This document shows positions 40,673-52,335 of a stretch of DNA of 64,000 bases, piece after piece. Position numbers and translations under genes: made by a program. Position 1 is the stretch's first letter. Every line of letters begins with the position of its first letter. Source of the DNA: Loripinus fragilis (taxonomy: Eukaryota; Mollusca; Bivalvia; Lucinida; Lucinidae); assembly GCA_964019695.1 (NCBI GenBank), contig CAXHUL010000250.1, positions 186,001-250,000 of the forward strand, written 5' to 3'. The notes under the pieces are model-generated. The model was not told the origin of the DNA. It ran no database searches and saw only the letters and a list, made by a program, of their open reading frames with translations.

Positions 40673-41225
40673 GTGCCTGAGGTCAAAATTAAAGTAGGCA
40701 GGGGGTGGGTATGGGAGGGGCTGTCGCCCTCCCATACATTAGGAAAAAAATCAAAATATGAACTAAATGGTGGCCTCTTCATTTTCTGAACCTAAACACC
40801 GACTTAATTGTTTCCAAAACAAAAGTGAAAAACAGTCAAAATCCTATTGCTTTGGTTCAGGATTATTTCAAAATCGGTATACTTGTAATGTAAAGACCTA
40901 ACCCGTGTGAGGCATGTTTTTATTGCATTTTTCGCAATATAAGACATTTTTATTTTTTGGACATTCAAAAATTAAAGTATGCAGAGTGACTGGTATACTA
41001 TTAGCTCACCCATGAGCCTTCGGCTCAAGTATAAAAAAGAAAAAACAAGACTTACTATTTCTATTTCCAATCATGGTATAATAATGGCCTCCACCATCCC
41101 CTTATAGCCATCCTTACACCTCCTTGATGAAGCTCTGCTTACAACATGCACTGTAAAATACAAGTCGATTCAAGTATAAAATGTTTATGCCTTAAGTCAA
41201 CAAAGCTGGTAGCTTGTGCGTTTTG
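40673..41225. other. nothing recognised
   Basis: GGGGCGTGCCTGAGG near 40671 and a GGGGGTGGGTATGGGAGGGG stretch with its complement CCCTCCCATAC may be a transposon end. No coding support. Confidence 0.35.
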
Positions 41226-41345
41226 ATGCTTTATGTTCCTGTCAATTTTTCAGTCATGTTGGGATGATTTCCTATCCAGGACACAACACAGCGACTCCAC
41301 TGGCTGTGAGTCTTGAACAAGCAACCCTTCCATTCCCAATATAAC
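41226..41345 (-). mobile_element. degenerate SINE-1
   Basis: TGATGCTTTATGTTCCTGTC, TTTTTCAGTCATGTTGGGAT, GTGAGTCTTGAACAAGCAAC. Confidence 0.5.
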
Positions 41346-41479
41346 CAACTGTAGATAACCCCTTCAAGTATGTTCAGCCTACAAAGGTCCTGGTCAGCCT
41401 GAGCTACCAATCAGGTTCATCAGGGCCTTTATTGTTGTCCATAAAAACTATATCATATGACTTTGCTATACAGCCCTTT

Positions 41480-41860
41480 CCTTGCTATGTGACAACCTTT
41501 GCAAACAATTTGGACCTAGACCAGACCTGATAAGACTTGGGGCCTGATCTGGATCCAAAATGACACAATGTCTGAATTTTTGAAAACCTTCATTTTGAAA
41601 AAAAATCAGCAGACTGCAATAAAAGCATATCTAATTATCCAGCTATGCCAGTGGATACACAACCATTTTAGCATAAATGTAATGACATTACAGTAACATC
41701 TGCCAACAATACATTTTTGCATCCTTGGTAATTTTGCATGTTTTTGTCATCTGCTGATTTTTTATTTAAATATGAAATCTTTTCAAAACATTCTTTCCAG
41801 AATACCAACAGAGTGGCAAAGAGTTTGTATCCAGATCTGGCCCGATGTTTGAATTTACTA
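41480..41860. mobile_element. two MITE family H copies
   Basis: GCAAACAATTTGGACCTAGA at about 41501, and a second, inverted half at about 41725-41850 (TTTTGCATGTTTTTGTCATC, AGTTTGTATCCAGATCTGGC). Confidence 0.55.
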
Positions 41861-42119
41861 AATGCCTTTGCTAAAATATAAACAAAAATCTTTAAAGTGT
41901 GACTGTATTTATAAGATGAAAATATGGCTTTAGAAATAGGGGTTTCTGGTTTTATCTTACATTTACTGTAATATTTTGACAAATGTTCTAGCCCAACCAG
42001 CTCAGTTTACACATTACGCATCAACCTACTGAAAAAGACTGATCCAAAGGTTATTACTCCGAAGTTGTGATACATCTATACTGGTAGATTTATATACATA
42101 TTATTCCTTCATTTCAAAC

Positions 42120-42330
42120 TTATTAACCCATTTAAGCCAAATGGAATTTTCCACTCTTATCAAATGGACCCGTCCATTTCATTTTAAGGGTTGTTGGGTG
42201 GTATTTTTCATTTTCATTCAAATTTTGATAAAACAGTGACTGCTGGCAGAAAATGCTTATGATATATCAAACTTTTTTTTTAATTAGAAAAGATGTAACA
42301 AAATTTGTCGTCTGCTGCAGTTGTGATTGG
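42120..42330. mobile_element. MITE family J, partial, with H-like tail
   Basis: TTAACCCATTTAAGCCAAAT and CATTTTAAGGGTTGTTGGGT, then it diverges. Confidence 0.55.
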
Positions 42331-42674
42331 CAGTTTAAGGGTTAAGATCAATTGTTAATGGAGTGCAGGCAAAGCTTGTAATATACTTACAATTTAAAAG
42401 ATTGATTCATTTGGCCAGCACTGCAATATTAGGTACTCTTGAATCTGTGAATAGAAAATATAGATTTGTTAAGCACCATTTCTGTCTATCACTGCCTACT
42501 AGGTAATTTTACATGCTTTTTTGTCATCTGCTGATTTTTTTCCAAAATCAAATTTTTTGAAAAGTTTTAGAGTGTCAAACAGTTTGGACCTTCATACCAT
42601 CTGATACTAAGGACCCACAAGGGCTGGTGCATCATTAATCAACAAACAATCAATCTCTTTGCCTTATACTGTCC

Positions 42675-42895
42675 TGCCAGCCAAGAGTGACAGCGATGTC
42701 ATGTTTTGTTTACAATTGTTTAGAAAAACACTATCTTGTACACACCAAGTGAGCTAATGCAAATTGATAGATCACTTGTGTATTAATCAGCAGGATAGGA
42801 TTGATACATAAGTGATCTATCGATTCTAAGTCCCTGATAACTTTGTAAACAAAACATGATGTCACTGACACTCTTGGTTGGTATGACAGTAATAT
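42675..42895. repeat. foldback nested in a MITE-H
   Basis: CAGCCAAGAGTGACAGCGAT GTCATGTTTTG pairs with CAAAACATGATGTCACTGAC ACTCTTGGTTG. Inner AGATCACTTGTGTATT pairs with AATACATAAGTGATCT-like sequence. MITE-H sequence lies on both sides. Confidence 0.6.
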
Positions 42896-43544
42896 CGTCT
42901 GCTGAGGACTTTTGCAAACAATTTGGACTGACATCTTTTTAATTTATATTTAGTGTTTGTCTTCTTAATGCTGTCTTCACCTGGAGATAAAATGTTAAAA
43001 ACATAGCCTTTACCCCGTACTGTGGGGTTGGTGTGGTGGGGGGGGGGGGAGAGATTCATCCAAACATCTACCATGACCCCACTATCAGCTACAGTATCTC
43101 ATAAGTGCGTCGGTGTTGGTAGGGGTGGGGCAGTGGTTACAAACGCATTTCACTCTTACAACATGTGTTGGTACATGCGTGCGCTTAATAACAATGGAAA
43201 TGAGCATAGACGTTAAATAAAAATGTGACAAAAATAAAAATGTGACAAAAATAATATAAACAATAAAAATACTCTAAAAAAGTGAATGTCACTTAGTGTC
43301 TGTATCACAAATCGATGTGTCCAATGACTGACAGTGCAGATCCTGATTATAACGCGCCTCTAGCAGCTATCTGATCTAGTTCAACTCTACCACGTTTCCT
43401 AGACCAAGCTTACATGTAAACCTTTCGATCATTCACCCAAAAATGATTGTTTCAGAATATAGGAAATCTTAAAATATGGAGGGTATATAAAAGTGAGTAT
43501 TACTTGGGTGTGGTAAAAATGTTCATAGTCCTAGGACGCTTATT
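42896..43544. other. no gene; poly-G tract and MITE-H debris
   Basis: A run of 12 G near 43040, TGTGGGGTTGGTGTGGTGGG, and AT-rich repeats of AAAAATGTGACAAAAATAA. No supported exon. Confidence 0.4.
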
Positions 43545-43760
43545 CATGCGCGGATCCAGAGGAGTGGGTACTGGGGGTCCGGATCACCCGCTAAGCATGG
43601 AAAAGCACAACGCTGTAGATCTCCTCAGGAATACTGGTTTGGAACCTTTGGAAAAGCACAAAGCTACTGATGTCGGGTCATCATCAGACTGCTAGCTATA
43701 AAAACAAACGTCAAAACTTTGGACCTGGACTCCCCCGAAGAAACTTTCTGTATCCGCGCA
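43545..43760. mobile_element. MITE family L, copy 1
   Basis: CATGCGCGGATCCAGAGGAG and the inverted end CTGTATCCGCGCAAG. The frame at 43447-43695 is a shadow. Confidence 0.6.
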
Positions 43761-44213
43761 AGTTTATTGCAATGAATACGGTAAAAGGATGCTTCAAACT
43801 CGTCATTGGAAGTAGTGATTAAGCTAACAATGTCAAAACCTTAATGCAACTGCACTACTGAAGGTAATTTCTTAGAATTTCTAAAGTGATTTGAAACTGG
43901 GAAAATGACCCGCAACTAGGAAGATTTCCCGGCCTACTTCAAAGCCATGGTATGACACATAGAAGAATCTGAATGCTACAAATTGAGGTTCATTATTTAG
44001 GGGAATGATAGTGCTTCGAAATCTTATTTACTCGGAGCAACTATTTAGAATACACCTTGAAGTAAAAAAAGTGATTCGGAACTAGGCAACTAACTGTACC
44101 ATCAGAGTGTCAAACAGTTTGGTTCCAGATCAAGCCGGATGTTTTATTTTTTATCAACATACATAGAGCATGAACACATCACCTACAAGTAATAAGGCAC
44201 TTACCTAGATCAG
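43761..44213. other. nothing recognised except a MITE-H scrap
   Basis: GTGTCAAACAGTTTGGTTCC near 44108. Otherwise unassigned. Confidence 0.4.
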
Positions 44214-44405
44214 TGCTGGCTAACATCCAGATGTGTTAATGCTGGTTTCCCAGGGGTTAATCCTCAGACATCTATGCTGAACACTCCACACTGCAAGGTG
44301 TCCTGTAGCTGAGCCAACATCCAGATGTGTTAATGCTGGTTTCCCAGGAATGAATCCTCAGACATCTATGCTGAACACTCCACACTGCAAGGTGTCCGGT
44401 AGCTA
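44214..44405. repeat. about 95-bp tandem repeat x2
   Basis: AACATCCAGATGTGTTAATG and CACTCCACACTGCAAGGTGT, each twice. Confidence 0.9.
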
Positions 44406-44549
44406 AAATATCTGAAGCTACTAAAAACATTTTATTTATACTTTTACATACAATTTTTAAAACCATAAAAATAGTGAATATAAGGATGTAAATGAGGATG
44501 ATAGAGGTCATGAAAATGACGATGATAATTCGGATGATCTGGTTTTCAA

Positions 44550-44660
44550 TGTTTTACCTCCCAGTAAACAACTTGGTCAGTCATATAGGGATATTTCCTG
44601 AGTTAAACCAGTACTAAGCAGAGGATAAAGATGTTTCCTGGGTTGAACTAGTACTACTGT
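44550..44660 (-). repeat. SINE-1 fragments, short tandem
   Basis: TCAGTCATATAGGGATATTT, then GTACTAAGCAGAGGATAAAG, then TTTCCTGGGTTGAACTAGTA. Confidence 0.55.
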
Positions 44661-44865
44661 AAAGTCGAAACTTTTTGCAAGAATTTTATTTCCAGGAAAA
44701 TGGTGTAAAGACATATTTGCCACATTTAAAATTCACAATTTTGACATGATTCACCTTCATCAAATGAAAGACAAGAGTGAGTTTGCCATTTCTAGAGAAT
44801 TTATTTTCGCTCAGGAAAATTTCCAAATTTACAGTAAGCAGAGGATACGCACAATGCAGAGGCTT

Positions 44866-45480
44866 TATGAAGAGTCTAAACCTGCGGTTCATAAAGTGCT
44901 GTTTGCAGATGACCTGATGGTCAATGCAAAGTCCTGGAGGGAATTGCTGTTGAAGTTGAAACCTTGAGGCCTAGGCTGCAGAAGAAAGCCCTATGTGTAA
45001 ACAAGGGTAACACAAAGAACCTGGCATCTGTTGGAAATATGAACCTGCTGTAGATATCTGGAAGACCCTTGCGCCAGTAAGTCTTACAGAAACTGATAGA
45101 ACTGCAATCTAATGTGGTGGCTGCTTTCATGGGTGTGTAAGAAATGCAGTGGTATCAAGGACTCACTGAGCCCAGATCTTTTGTTGAGATGAATCTGACC
45201 CATCAGGAAGAGTGGATTGGTGATGACAAGCTTGAAGTCCTCCCAGAATTCTATTACCTCAGTGACATGCTCTCTGCTGGGAAAGCTGCAAGCTGGGTGT
45301 GGTCCCATGCTGCATGTGTACATGGGGCAGGTTTCGCCACCAACTCCCTCTTCTCACCAACCACCATCTGCCTCTGTTGACCCAAGGATGGGTGTATTCA
45401 ACAAGTGTGAGGAGTGAGATGTAGCATGAATCAGAGATATGGGTCATAACAGAAACATTGAGCCACCCAAGACATAATAA
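44866..45480 (+). pseudogene. LINE reverse transcriptase C-terminal relic (copy 1)
   Basis: Reads HKVLFADDLMVNAKSWRELL, which contains the F-A-D-D catalytic box of non-LTR reverse transcriptases. Then come degraded parts: DDKLEVLPEFYYLSDMLSAG, and LPLLTNHHLPLLTQGWVYST after frame changes. Several stops and frameshifts are present. The order (FADD box, Cys-rich linker, EKLE..FCYLGDMLSAG-type region, LLTNRHLPLLTRG-type region) is that of a widespread animal CR1/Jockey-like LINE. It is dead. It shares sequence with 51755-52700 and, inverted, with the minus copies. Confidence 0.75.
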
Positions 45481-45631
45481 CTGTCATGATTCCCTGGACC
45501 TGTAACATCCACATGAAGGGCAATGTTAGCTTTGACTCCCATCTCATAAAGCTCTACAACCAGTATAATGATATGATACTCCTCACTTGAAAGACTTGGG
45601 CGACTTAGAAACATACAGGCCTCCACTAGAC

Positions 45632-45838
45632 AAAACCCGTCTTCAGGATTTCCGACAATGCGAGACTCAAACCTTAGCTACAGAGACTAAAAAGAAAATT
45701 GGAATTTCTGGTATAGCCAGTTGAGATATACTTTCCAAAAAAGGGAATAATAAAGGCGCTGATCATTCTGCTCGGATGCACAGGCTGGTCAGCCCCTTTG
45801 TTGTTCACCAACCATAAAGACAGGTTCTCACTTCAAGG
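45632..45838. mobile_element. MITE family A, internal part (copy 4)
   Basis: AGACAAAACCCGTCTTCAGG ... CCATAAAGACAGGTTCTCAC, inverted relative to 16256. Repeated in the paralogue at 52858-53069. Confidence 0.7.
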
Positions 45839-45974
45839 ACCATACATAGGAGCACAGATTGTGCCACTTATGTATGCATGCTTGTCAGAGGTGGGTGGGC
45901 AGAAGAAATCAAGCAGACAATAGAAACTGTTGGGGATGTGGTTCGCAATGACAGAGTGAAGCTGGGTTATGTTT

Positions 45975-46297
45975 TGTTTGTTTTCTTGCTAGACGTCCCA
46001 GTCAACAGCTATGGTCATGGGAAGACGGCCAGTTCACCTAACACACTTTTTCCTGGGCAAGTTTGAACAAGCAGTTAACCAGTAATTTGTGCATATACTT
46101 TCGCTTGTGACCGACAACAATCCTTCTTGAATTAATCAGCAGAAGGCAGGAGTATGACCATAGAAATTATTTCATGATCAATCTCCATGAAAATATTGGA
46201 CAGGGCCGGGATTGAACTTGGGACCCCTGGATCTGCAGTCAGATGTGCATCTGTAGTCAGAAATGTTACCGACTGCGCTGCGCTGCCTAGTAAAGCT
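45975..46297 (-). mobile_element. SINE-2 (minus), copy 1
   Basis: 3' end GACGTCCCAGTCAACAGCTA. tRNA-like head, on the minus strand, GCAGCGCAGTCGGTAACATT with GAGTTCAATCCCGGC-type B-box (here AAGTTCAATCCCGGC). More copies at 47024, 48064, 53201, 54266 and 58910. Confidence 0.75.
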
Positions 46298-47040
46298 AAG
46301 TTATGAATTCAACAGACCCTACAAACCAGAGAATAAAAGTCAGTCAGTCCTGCATGACCCTTGGGAGAGGATAGAATCTGGCCGGCCATTTTTTGAAGAT
46401 TTAATTAAGTGATCCCATATAAAGGATCTGTGGGGTAAATAATCCCATGGCAGTATTTTAAGAAAGGCTAGACAACCAAACCAAATTTGGTCCCATTATC
46501 ATTCATAGCCAAACTATCCCACTTTGTTTGATTTGATTCTTTACGTCCCATCAACAATCTTTCAGTTATGTAGGGATGGGTCTTCCTGGGTTGAACCAGT
46601 ACTAAGCTAGGATTATATCCCACTTGATATCTAGGACTGCAGCAATACAGCTACAACCTTATTGTTTTAGAATACACTTGCCAGATTCAAGTCAAAAATG
46701 TAAATGAGTTGAGTGAATAAGAAGACAAGCAGAATCAAGAGCCAGACGTATCCTTACAATCCAGCAAGTGATTTATCCTGGCAAACTCCACAATCACCAA
46801 GACAAATCAATGAGCCTGCTTTATCTGGATGACTGAAATCAGTCTAAAAAATGATCTTACCAATCTAGAAAAAAAATCCTAAATTTGTTAAGCTGCAGCT
46901 GTTTTATTGTAGTCCTTAAACAAATAGGAAGTTTTCCTTAGAATGAGACAAAATTCAGTTTGTCATATGATCTTTCTTAAAATACTGCCACAGATTATCT
47001 ACCTGCGAGATCATTCATACTGTTTGTTTTGTTGCTTTAC
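45998..47040. repeat. 1.04-kb unit, copy 1a
   Basis: SINE-2, a block with CTAAGTTATGAATTCAACAG, a SINE-1 scrap at 46525-46622 and a block ending TTATCTACCTGCGAGATCAT. Directly repeated at 47041-48085. Confidence 0.9.
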
Positions 47041-48085
47041 GTCCCAGTCAACAGCTATGGTCATGGGGGGACGGTCAGTTCACATAACCACACTTTTTCC
47101 TGGGCAAGTTTGAACAAGCAGTTAACCAGTAATTTGTGCATATACTTTCGCTTGTGACCGACAACAATCCTTCTTGAATGAATCAGCAGAAGGCAGGAGT
47201 ATGACCATAGAAATTATTTCATGATCAATCTCCATGAAAATATTGGACAGGGCTGGGATTGAACTCGGGACCCTTGGATCTGCAGTCAGATGTGCATCTG
47301 TAGTCAGAAATGTTACCGACTGCGCTGCGCTGCCCGGTAAAGGTAAGTTATGAATTCAACAGACCCTAAAAACCAGAGAATAAAAGTCAGTCAGTCCTGC
47401 ATGACCCTTGGGAGAGGATAGAATCTGGCCGGCCATTTTTTGAAGATTTAATTAAGTGATCCCATATAAAGGATCTGTGGGGTAAATAATCCCATGGCAG
47501 TGTTTTAAGAAAGGCTAGACAACCTAACTAAATTGAGACCCATTATCATTCATAGCCAAACTATCCCACTTTGTTTGATTTGATTATGTCCCATCAACAA
47601 TCTTTCAGTTATGTAGGGATGGGTCTTCCTGGGTTGAACCAGTACTAAGCTAGGATTATATCCCACTTTGTATCTAGGACTGCAGAAATACAGCTACAAC
47701 CTTATTGTTTTAGAATACACTTGCCAAATTCAAGTAAAAAATGTAAATGAGTTGAGTGAATAAGAAGACAAGCAGAATCAAGAGCCAGACGTATCCTTAC
47801 AATCCAGCAAGTGATTTATCCTGGCAAACTCCACAATCACCAAGACAAATCAATGAGCCTGCTTTATCTGGATGACTGAAATTAGTCTAAAAAATGATCT
47901 TACCAATCTAGAAAAAAAATCCAAAATTTGTTAAGCTGCAGCTGTTTTATTGTAGTCCTTAAACAAATAGGAAGTTTTCCTTAGAATGAGACAAAATTCA
48001 GTTTGTCATATGATCTTTCTTAAAATACTGCCACAGATTATCTACCTGCGAGATCCTTCATACTGTTTGTTTTGTTGCTTTACGT
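47041..48085. repeat. 1.04-kb unit, copy 1b
   Basis: Tandem duplicate of 45998-47040 with few differences. The matching units in the later duplications (53229-54287 and 58098-58928) are single. Confidence 0.9.
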
Positions 48086-48372
48086 CCCAGTCAACAGCTA
48101 TGGTCATGGGGGGACGGTCAGTTCACATAACCACACTTTTTCCTGGGCAAGTTTGAACAAGTGGTTAACCAGTAATTCGTGCACATAATTTTGCTTGTAA
48201 CTGACAACAACACTTCTTAAATGGGAGGAGAATGACCATAGAAATTATTTCATGATCAATCTCCACAAAAGTATGGGAACAGGCTGGGATCCAACTCAGG
48301 ATCCCTGGTTCTTCAGTCAGATGTGCATCGGTAGTCAAACAAGTTACCGACTGCGCTACCCTCCCTGGTCAG
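48064..48372 (-). mobile_element. SINE-2 (minus), third copy of the first block
   Basis: Follows unit 1b. A slightly different subtype with CTTCTTAAATGGGAGGAG and head GACTGCGCTACCCTCCCTGG. The plus frame 48252-48533 is a shadow. Confidence 0.7.
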
Positions 48373-49200
48373 TGGTTTATTTGGCCTGCTGGATTTCTTC
48401 TTCCCATCCACTTCTAGATGCACTGTATGTTTACAAACCACCTAAATGCAAATTATGCAGAGTATCACATCTATATCCAGATTGCCAAGCTTTGCGAGAT
48501 GTCAGCTTAAGCAAACTTTGCTCTTCATGTTGATGTAACAGATCCAGGGGATCCTGGCAGTTAGTTTGCCACAAGCCGTTTAAGGTTTCTGTTGTCATTA
48601 CCCAGGTCTCTGATTCATGCTTCATCTGGCTCCTCACACTTGTTGAGTACGCCCAACATTGGTTCAACAGAGGCAAATAGTGGTTGGTGCGAAGAGGCAG
48701 TTGTTGGCCAGACTTGCCCAGTGTACACCAGCAACATGTGACTACAGCCAGCCCACAGCTGCACCCAGTAAGAGAATTTCATCAAGGTAGCGGAACTCTA
48801 GGAGGTCTTCAAGCTTGCTGTCACCATATAACTCCTCCCTCATCAGTCTACCTTCAATCAGCTGTGCATTGATGAGGCATCCGATTCACCTAAACTTGGG
48901 GTCTGGGCTTAGTGGGCCATTGATACCACTGCATTTCTTGCTCACCCATGCAAGCAGCCACCACAGAAGATTGCACTTGTATCAGTTTCTGCAAGACAGA
49001 CAGCACAAAGGTCCTTTCCAAACATCTACAACAGGCCCAGAATCCCTGCAGATGCTTGAATTTTTGTATTTCACATGTTCATATGTAGGAATTTCTTCTC
49101 CACCTTGACTTCCATGACTCCCACCTTCAATAGCAGTTCCCCCTTGGACTAGGCAATGACCATCAGGTCTTCTGCATAAAGCAGCTCTTATAGTCCACCA
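48373..49200 (-). pseudogene. LINE reverse transcriptase C-terminal relic (minus, copy 1)
   Basis: On the minus strand it reads PLLNQCWAYSTSVRSQMKHE, SETWVMTTETLNGLWQTN and AWQSGYRCDTL, the part after the polymerase domain. Upstream (49080-49190) it reaches the remains of the polymerase region. Plus-strand frames here (MVRRGSCW..., MLSPYNSS...) are antisense shadows that recur in each copy. Confidence 0.75.
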
Positions 49201-49299
49201 ATTGAAAACCCTCTTGATAGAACCTCTAGCAGGATGATAGAGAAAAGTGGACTTAGAACAAAGCCCTGATGAACACCAGGCTCTTTACCTGCTAGTTTT

Positions 49300-49490
49300 A
49301 TCTGCTGATGAGCATCGCAAACAGTTTAGACCAAGATCAGGCCAGACAAAATTAGAAACATATCTGGCCTGATCTGTATCCAAACTTTTTGTTACTGATC
49401 CTATTCCTTTATTTTGATAAAAAAAAATGTTGCTATCAAAAATGAGAAAAAAACAGAAAATTCCACAGCATGTAAAGTGTTAAATTACTG
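49300..49490. mobile_element. MITE family H (duplicated block)
   Basis: CGCAAACAGTTTAGACCAAG ATCAGGCCAGAC ... ATCTGGCCTGATCTGTATCC. Paralogues at 51365 and 60850. Confidence 0.75.
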
Positions 49491-49549
49491 GTTATAATTG
49501 ATAAAATCTAGTTATCAAGAGTCAAATGTATAGTCAAAGCTGCAGCATG

Positions 49550-49745
49550 TTTGTGTTGATCCTTTATGTCCAAGTCAACAATTTTTCAGTTATGTCAGGA
49601 CAATTTCATGTATTCCTGGGCTGAACCAGTACTTAGCAGAGGATAAAGTGCCATGTTCAAGGGCTAAACACAATGCGCCCATCAAGTCTCGAACCAGTGA
49701 CCTTTGATCAAGTCACTTACACTCTACCAGAGCCACTGTGCTCCT
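49550..49745 (-). mobile_element. SINE-1 variant (minus)
   Basis: TTGATCCTTTATGTCCAAGT to CTCTACCAGAGCCACTGTGC. Paralogues at 55310-55520, 61115-61315 and truncated at 51630-51750. Confidence 0.75.
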
Positions 49746-49849
49746 ATACAGCATGTTTATTATGAAGCATGTCAGTAGAACAACATCTTTATCAAAAGTG
49801 CATGAGAGATCTACACAAAACTTGTACACTAAAGTCAAAGTTAGGGGCA

Positions 49850-51345
49850 TGAGAAATTTAAAACGAATCCCTTAAGCCATTGTTTAACTAGAATAGCGCT
49901 TAAATTTATGCTAGGCATGTGATATTTCAAAACCCAAATTCCTCTGCAGTCAATGCTGTGGTGTGCAAGGTGTTTTATTACCTACTCATTTAACAAGCAC
50001 AACTTTTTAAACTTTGTATGTGTAAGTGAGCCCCCCTTGTTTTGGAATACAAATTTGTAAAGAAGATTCCTGCTCTCACGGACAAAAGATGTTTTTCTAT
50101 AACATGCATATATACAATTTCATGTGGTTTCAACAAAAAGCACTGATGAAAATAAACTATTATTTAACCATTAGAGCCAATATTATGGTAAATGTTCTAA
50201 AATTTTGATCCCTAGTTGCCTGCCAACAAGGCATAGATAAACAGTGTAGATCCTGATTAACAAAAGCAACAGAGAAGACCTTGATCAGACTGCTTCTTCA
50301 GAAGTATGATCAGTGTCTTCTCTGTTAATTTGCCAATCCGGATCTGCGCTTCTCCCAAAGCAGTCTGGTCAGGGTCTTCTCTGTTTGCTATTTAGCCAAA
50401 AAATTTGAGAATTCCACTAACCAACATTTCATTTGCAAATAGAAAGAGAAAAGTTTGTTTACGTTAAAAAAAAACAAAAAAACATTTTAAGTCCTCTTTA
50501 ATGGCATAAAGAGCAATATTTTCTGTGCTTTTTATGTTTGTACATTAACTAACTGCACACAAACTTGGCGAACTTCAATAGAGTTTTGGCCATTCTATGT
50601 GCAGTATGGTTAATTTTACATCTTAAACCACAGAAATCGATTACAGCTAGGCCAGGGGAGGGGCGCCAACCCTCAAAGGAACACAGAACTATAAAAGTAG
50701 GATAGAAGAAATATATTGCTTTTTAGAAGAGTTAGTGTTCCTTGCTTACCCACTCCTATCTCTAATTTTAACTATCACTAAATATATACAGCAGGCATAA
50801 GTTAAGCATGTTATTATAGATATGAGGAATGAAGTGTAATATTTTCTTTTATTTATATCCTTATATTTATTATGCAGATTTGTAAGCAAGGAAGATCTGA
50901 CATGTTTAAGAGGTTCATGAAAGTACGAGTACTATTGATTCATGAGACCAAATTTGCCTAGCCCTTAGAGAATTTGACCATTTTGTATCAGCCTATACTA
51001 TTAATCCAGTAAAATCAAAATAATCAATTTAGTAAAATAATTTTCCTATTCATTAAGTGTAGCCAAAACATAAATTGAAGCTTTTAAGATTGATGCGCAA
51101 ACATATCCCAATATGGCTGCTAAATGGTAAAACCTTAAGTAGCTTATACATGTACTCCAAGGTCATACCAAAAAACCAAACAACTCAACAAGGGACAATT
51201 TTCTAACATGTTTAACTTTATGCCTTCAGTATCAAGAGTTTTTTTTTGTTTTTTTTTGCAAAGATAACTTTTAAAGTAGCAGCTACATATCTTTGATAGA
51301 AAAGAGTCCAATATCTGGTAAGGCATTGTTCACAAACCAATTGCT
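49850..51345. repeat. module Z, copy 1 (about 1.45 kb)
   Basis: Long non-coding block with AGTGAGCCCCCCTTGTTTTG, GCCAGGGGAGGGGCGCCAAC and GCTTTTAAGATTGATGCGCA. Present three times (also 55620-56905, 61395-62870). This copy lacks 36 bp present in the other two near 50876. Confidence 0.9.
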
Positions 51346-51364
51346 TTAGCCTTTAGCTCTTTAA

Positions 51365-51750
51365 CTGCTAGTTTCATCTGCTGATGAGCATCCCAAACAG
51401 TTTAGACCAAGATCAGGCCAGACAAAATTAGAGACATGTCTGGCCTGATCTGTATCCAAACTGTTTGACACTGATCCTATTCCTTTATTAATTTTGATAA
51501 AAAAATGTTGCCATCAAAAATGAGAAAAACCTGAAAATTCCACAACATGCAAAGTGTTAAATTACTTGTTATAATTGATAAAATCTAGTTACCAAGAGGC
51601 AAATGTATTGTCAAAGCTGCAGCATGTTTGTGTTGATCCTTTATGTCCAAGTCAACAATTTTTCAGTTATGTCAGGACAATTTCTTGTATTCCTGGGTTG
51701 AACCAGTACTTAGCAGAGGATAACGTGCCTTGTTCAAGGACTAATCACAC
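51365..51750. repeat. MITE-H plus truncated SINE-1 (duplicated block)
   Basis: Repeats 49300-49655, and then SINE-1 breaks off at GTTCAAGGACTAATCACACA to join LINE sequence at about 51753. Confidence 0.7.
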
Positions 51751-51916
51751 AATTGAAACCTTGAAACCTAGACTGCAGAAGAAAGCCCTATGTGTAAACA
51801 AGGGTAACACAAAGAACCTGGCATCTGTTGGAAATATGAACCTGCTGTAGATATCTGGAAAAGACCCTTGCGCAGTAAGCCTTTCAGAAACTGATAGAAC
51901 TGCAATCTTATGTTGT

Positions 51917-52122
51917 TTTTGTTTGTTTGTGTGATTTGATTCTTTACGTCCACTCAACAATCTTTCAGTTATGCGGGACAGTTCTTCCTGGGTTGAACCA
52001 GTACTAAGCTAGGATAAATGTGTCTTGCTCAAGGACCACAACGCAGTGACACCGGTGAGGCTCGAACCCGCGGCCCTTCGGTCTCGAGTCAAGCACTCTA
52101 CCACTGAGCCACTGCGCTCCCT
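51917..52122 (-). mobile_element. SINE-1 full length (minus), inner copy
   Basis: Minus-strand head GGGAGCGCAGTGGCTCAGTG with A-box TGGCTCAGTGG and B-box GGTTCGAGCCT, body, and a (CAAA)n-type tail (GTTTGTTTGTGTGATTTGAT on plus). Flanked by CAATCTTATGTTGT (51903) and CAATCTAATGTCGT (52123). Confidence 0.9.
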
Positions 52123-52136
52123 CAATCTAATGTCGT

Positions 52137-52335
52137 TTTTTGTTTGATTTGATTCTTTACGTCCACTCAACAATCTTTCAGTTATGCTGGACGGTTCTTC
52201 CTGGGTTTAACCAGTACTAAGCTAGGATAAATGTGTCTTGCTCAAGGACCACAACGCAGTGACGCCGGTGAGGCTCGAACCCGCTACCCTTCGGTCTCGA
52301 GTCAAGCACTCTACCACTGAGCCACTGCGCTCCCT
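52137..52335 (-). mobile_element. SINE-1 full length (minus), outer copy
   Basis: Nearly identical to the preceding copy, and flanked by CAATCTAATGTCGT at 52123-52136 and 52336-52349. Plus and minus frames across it are shadows. Confidence 0.9.

Noticed and set aside
43036..43052. poly-G tract as a regulatory quadruplex
   Set aside because: A single G homopolymer next to repeats. It may be a sequencing-prone tract and no function is indicated.
45444..45626. 60-codon minus frame repeated identically at 52675
   Set aside because: Identical because of the segmental duplication; no independent evidence of coding.
48684..49108. recurrent plus-strand frames (also 54883-55298, 57360-57548 minus, 59541-59965)
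   Set aside because: Conserved among copies only because the blocks are duplicates. They are antisense to the LINE relic.
50026..50208. 60-codon frame repeated at 55800 and 61592
   Set aside because: Its conservation is explained by the recent duplication of module Z. No motif and no splice context.
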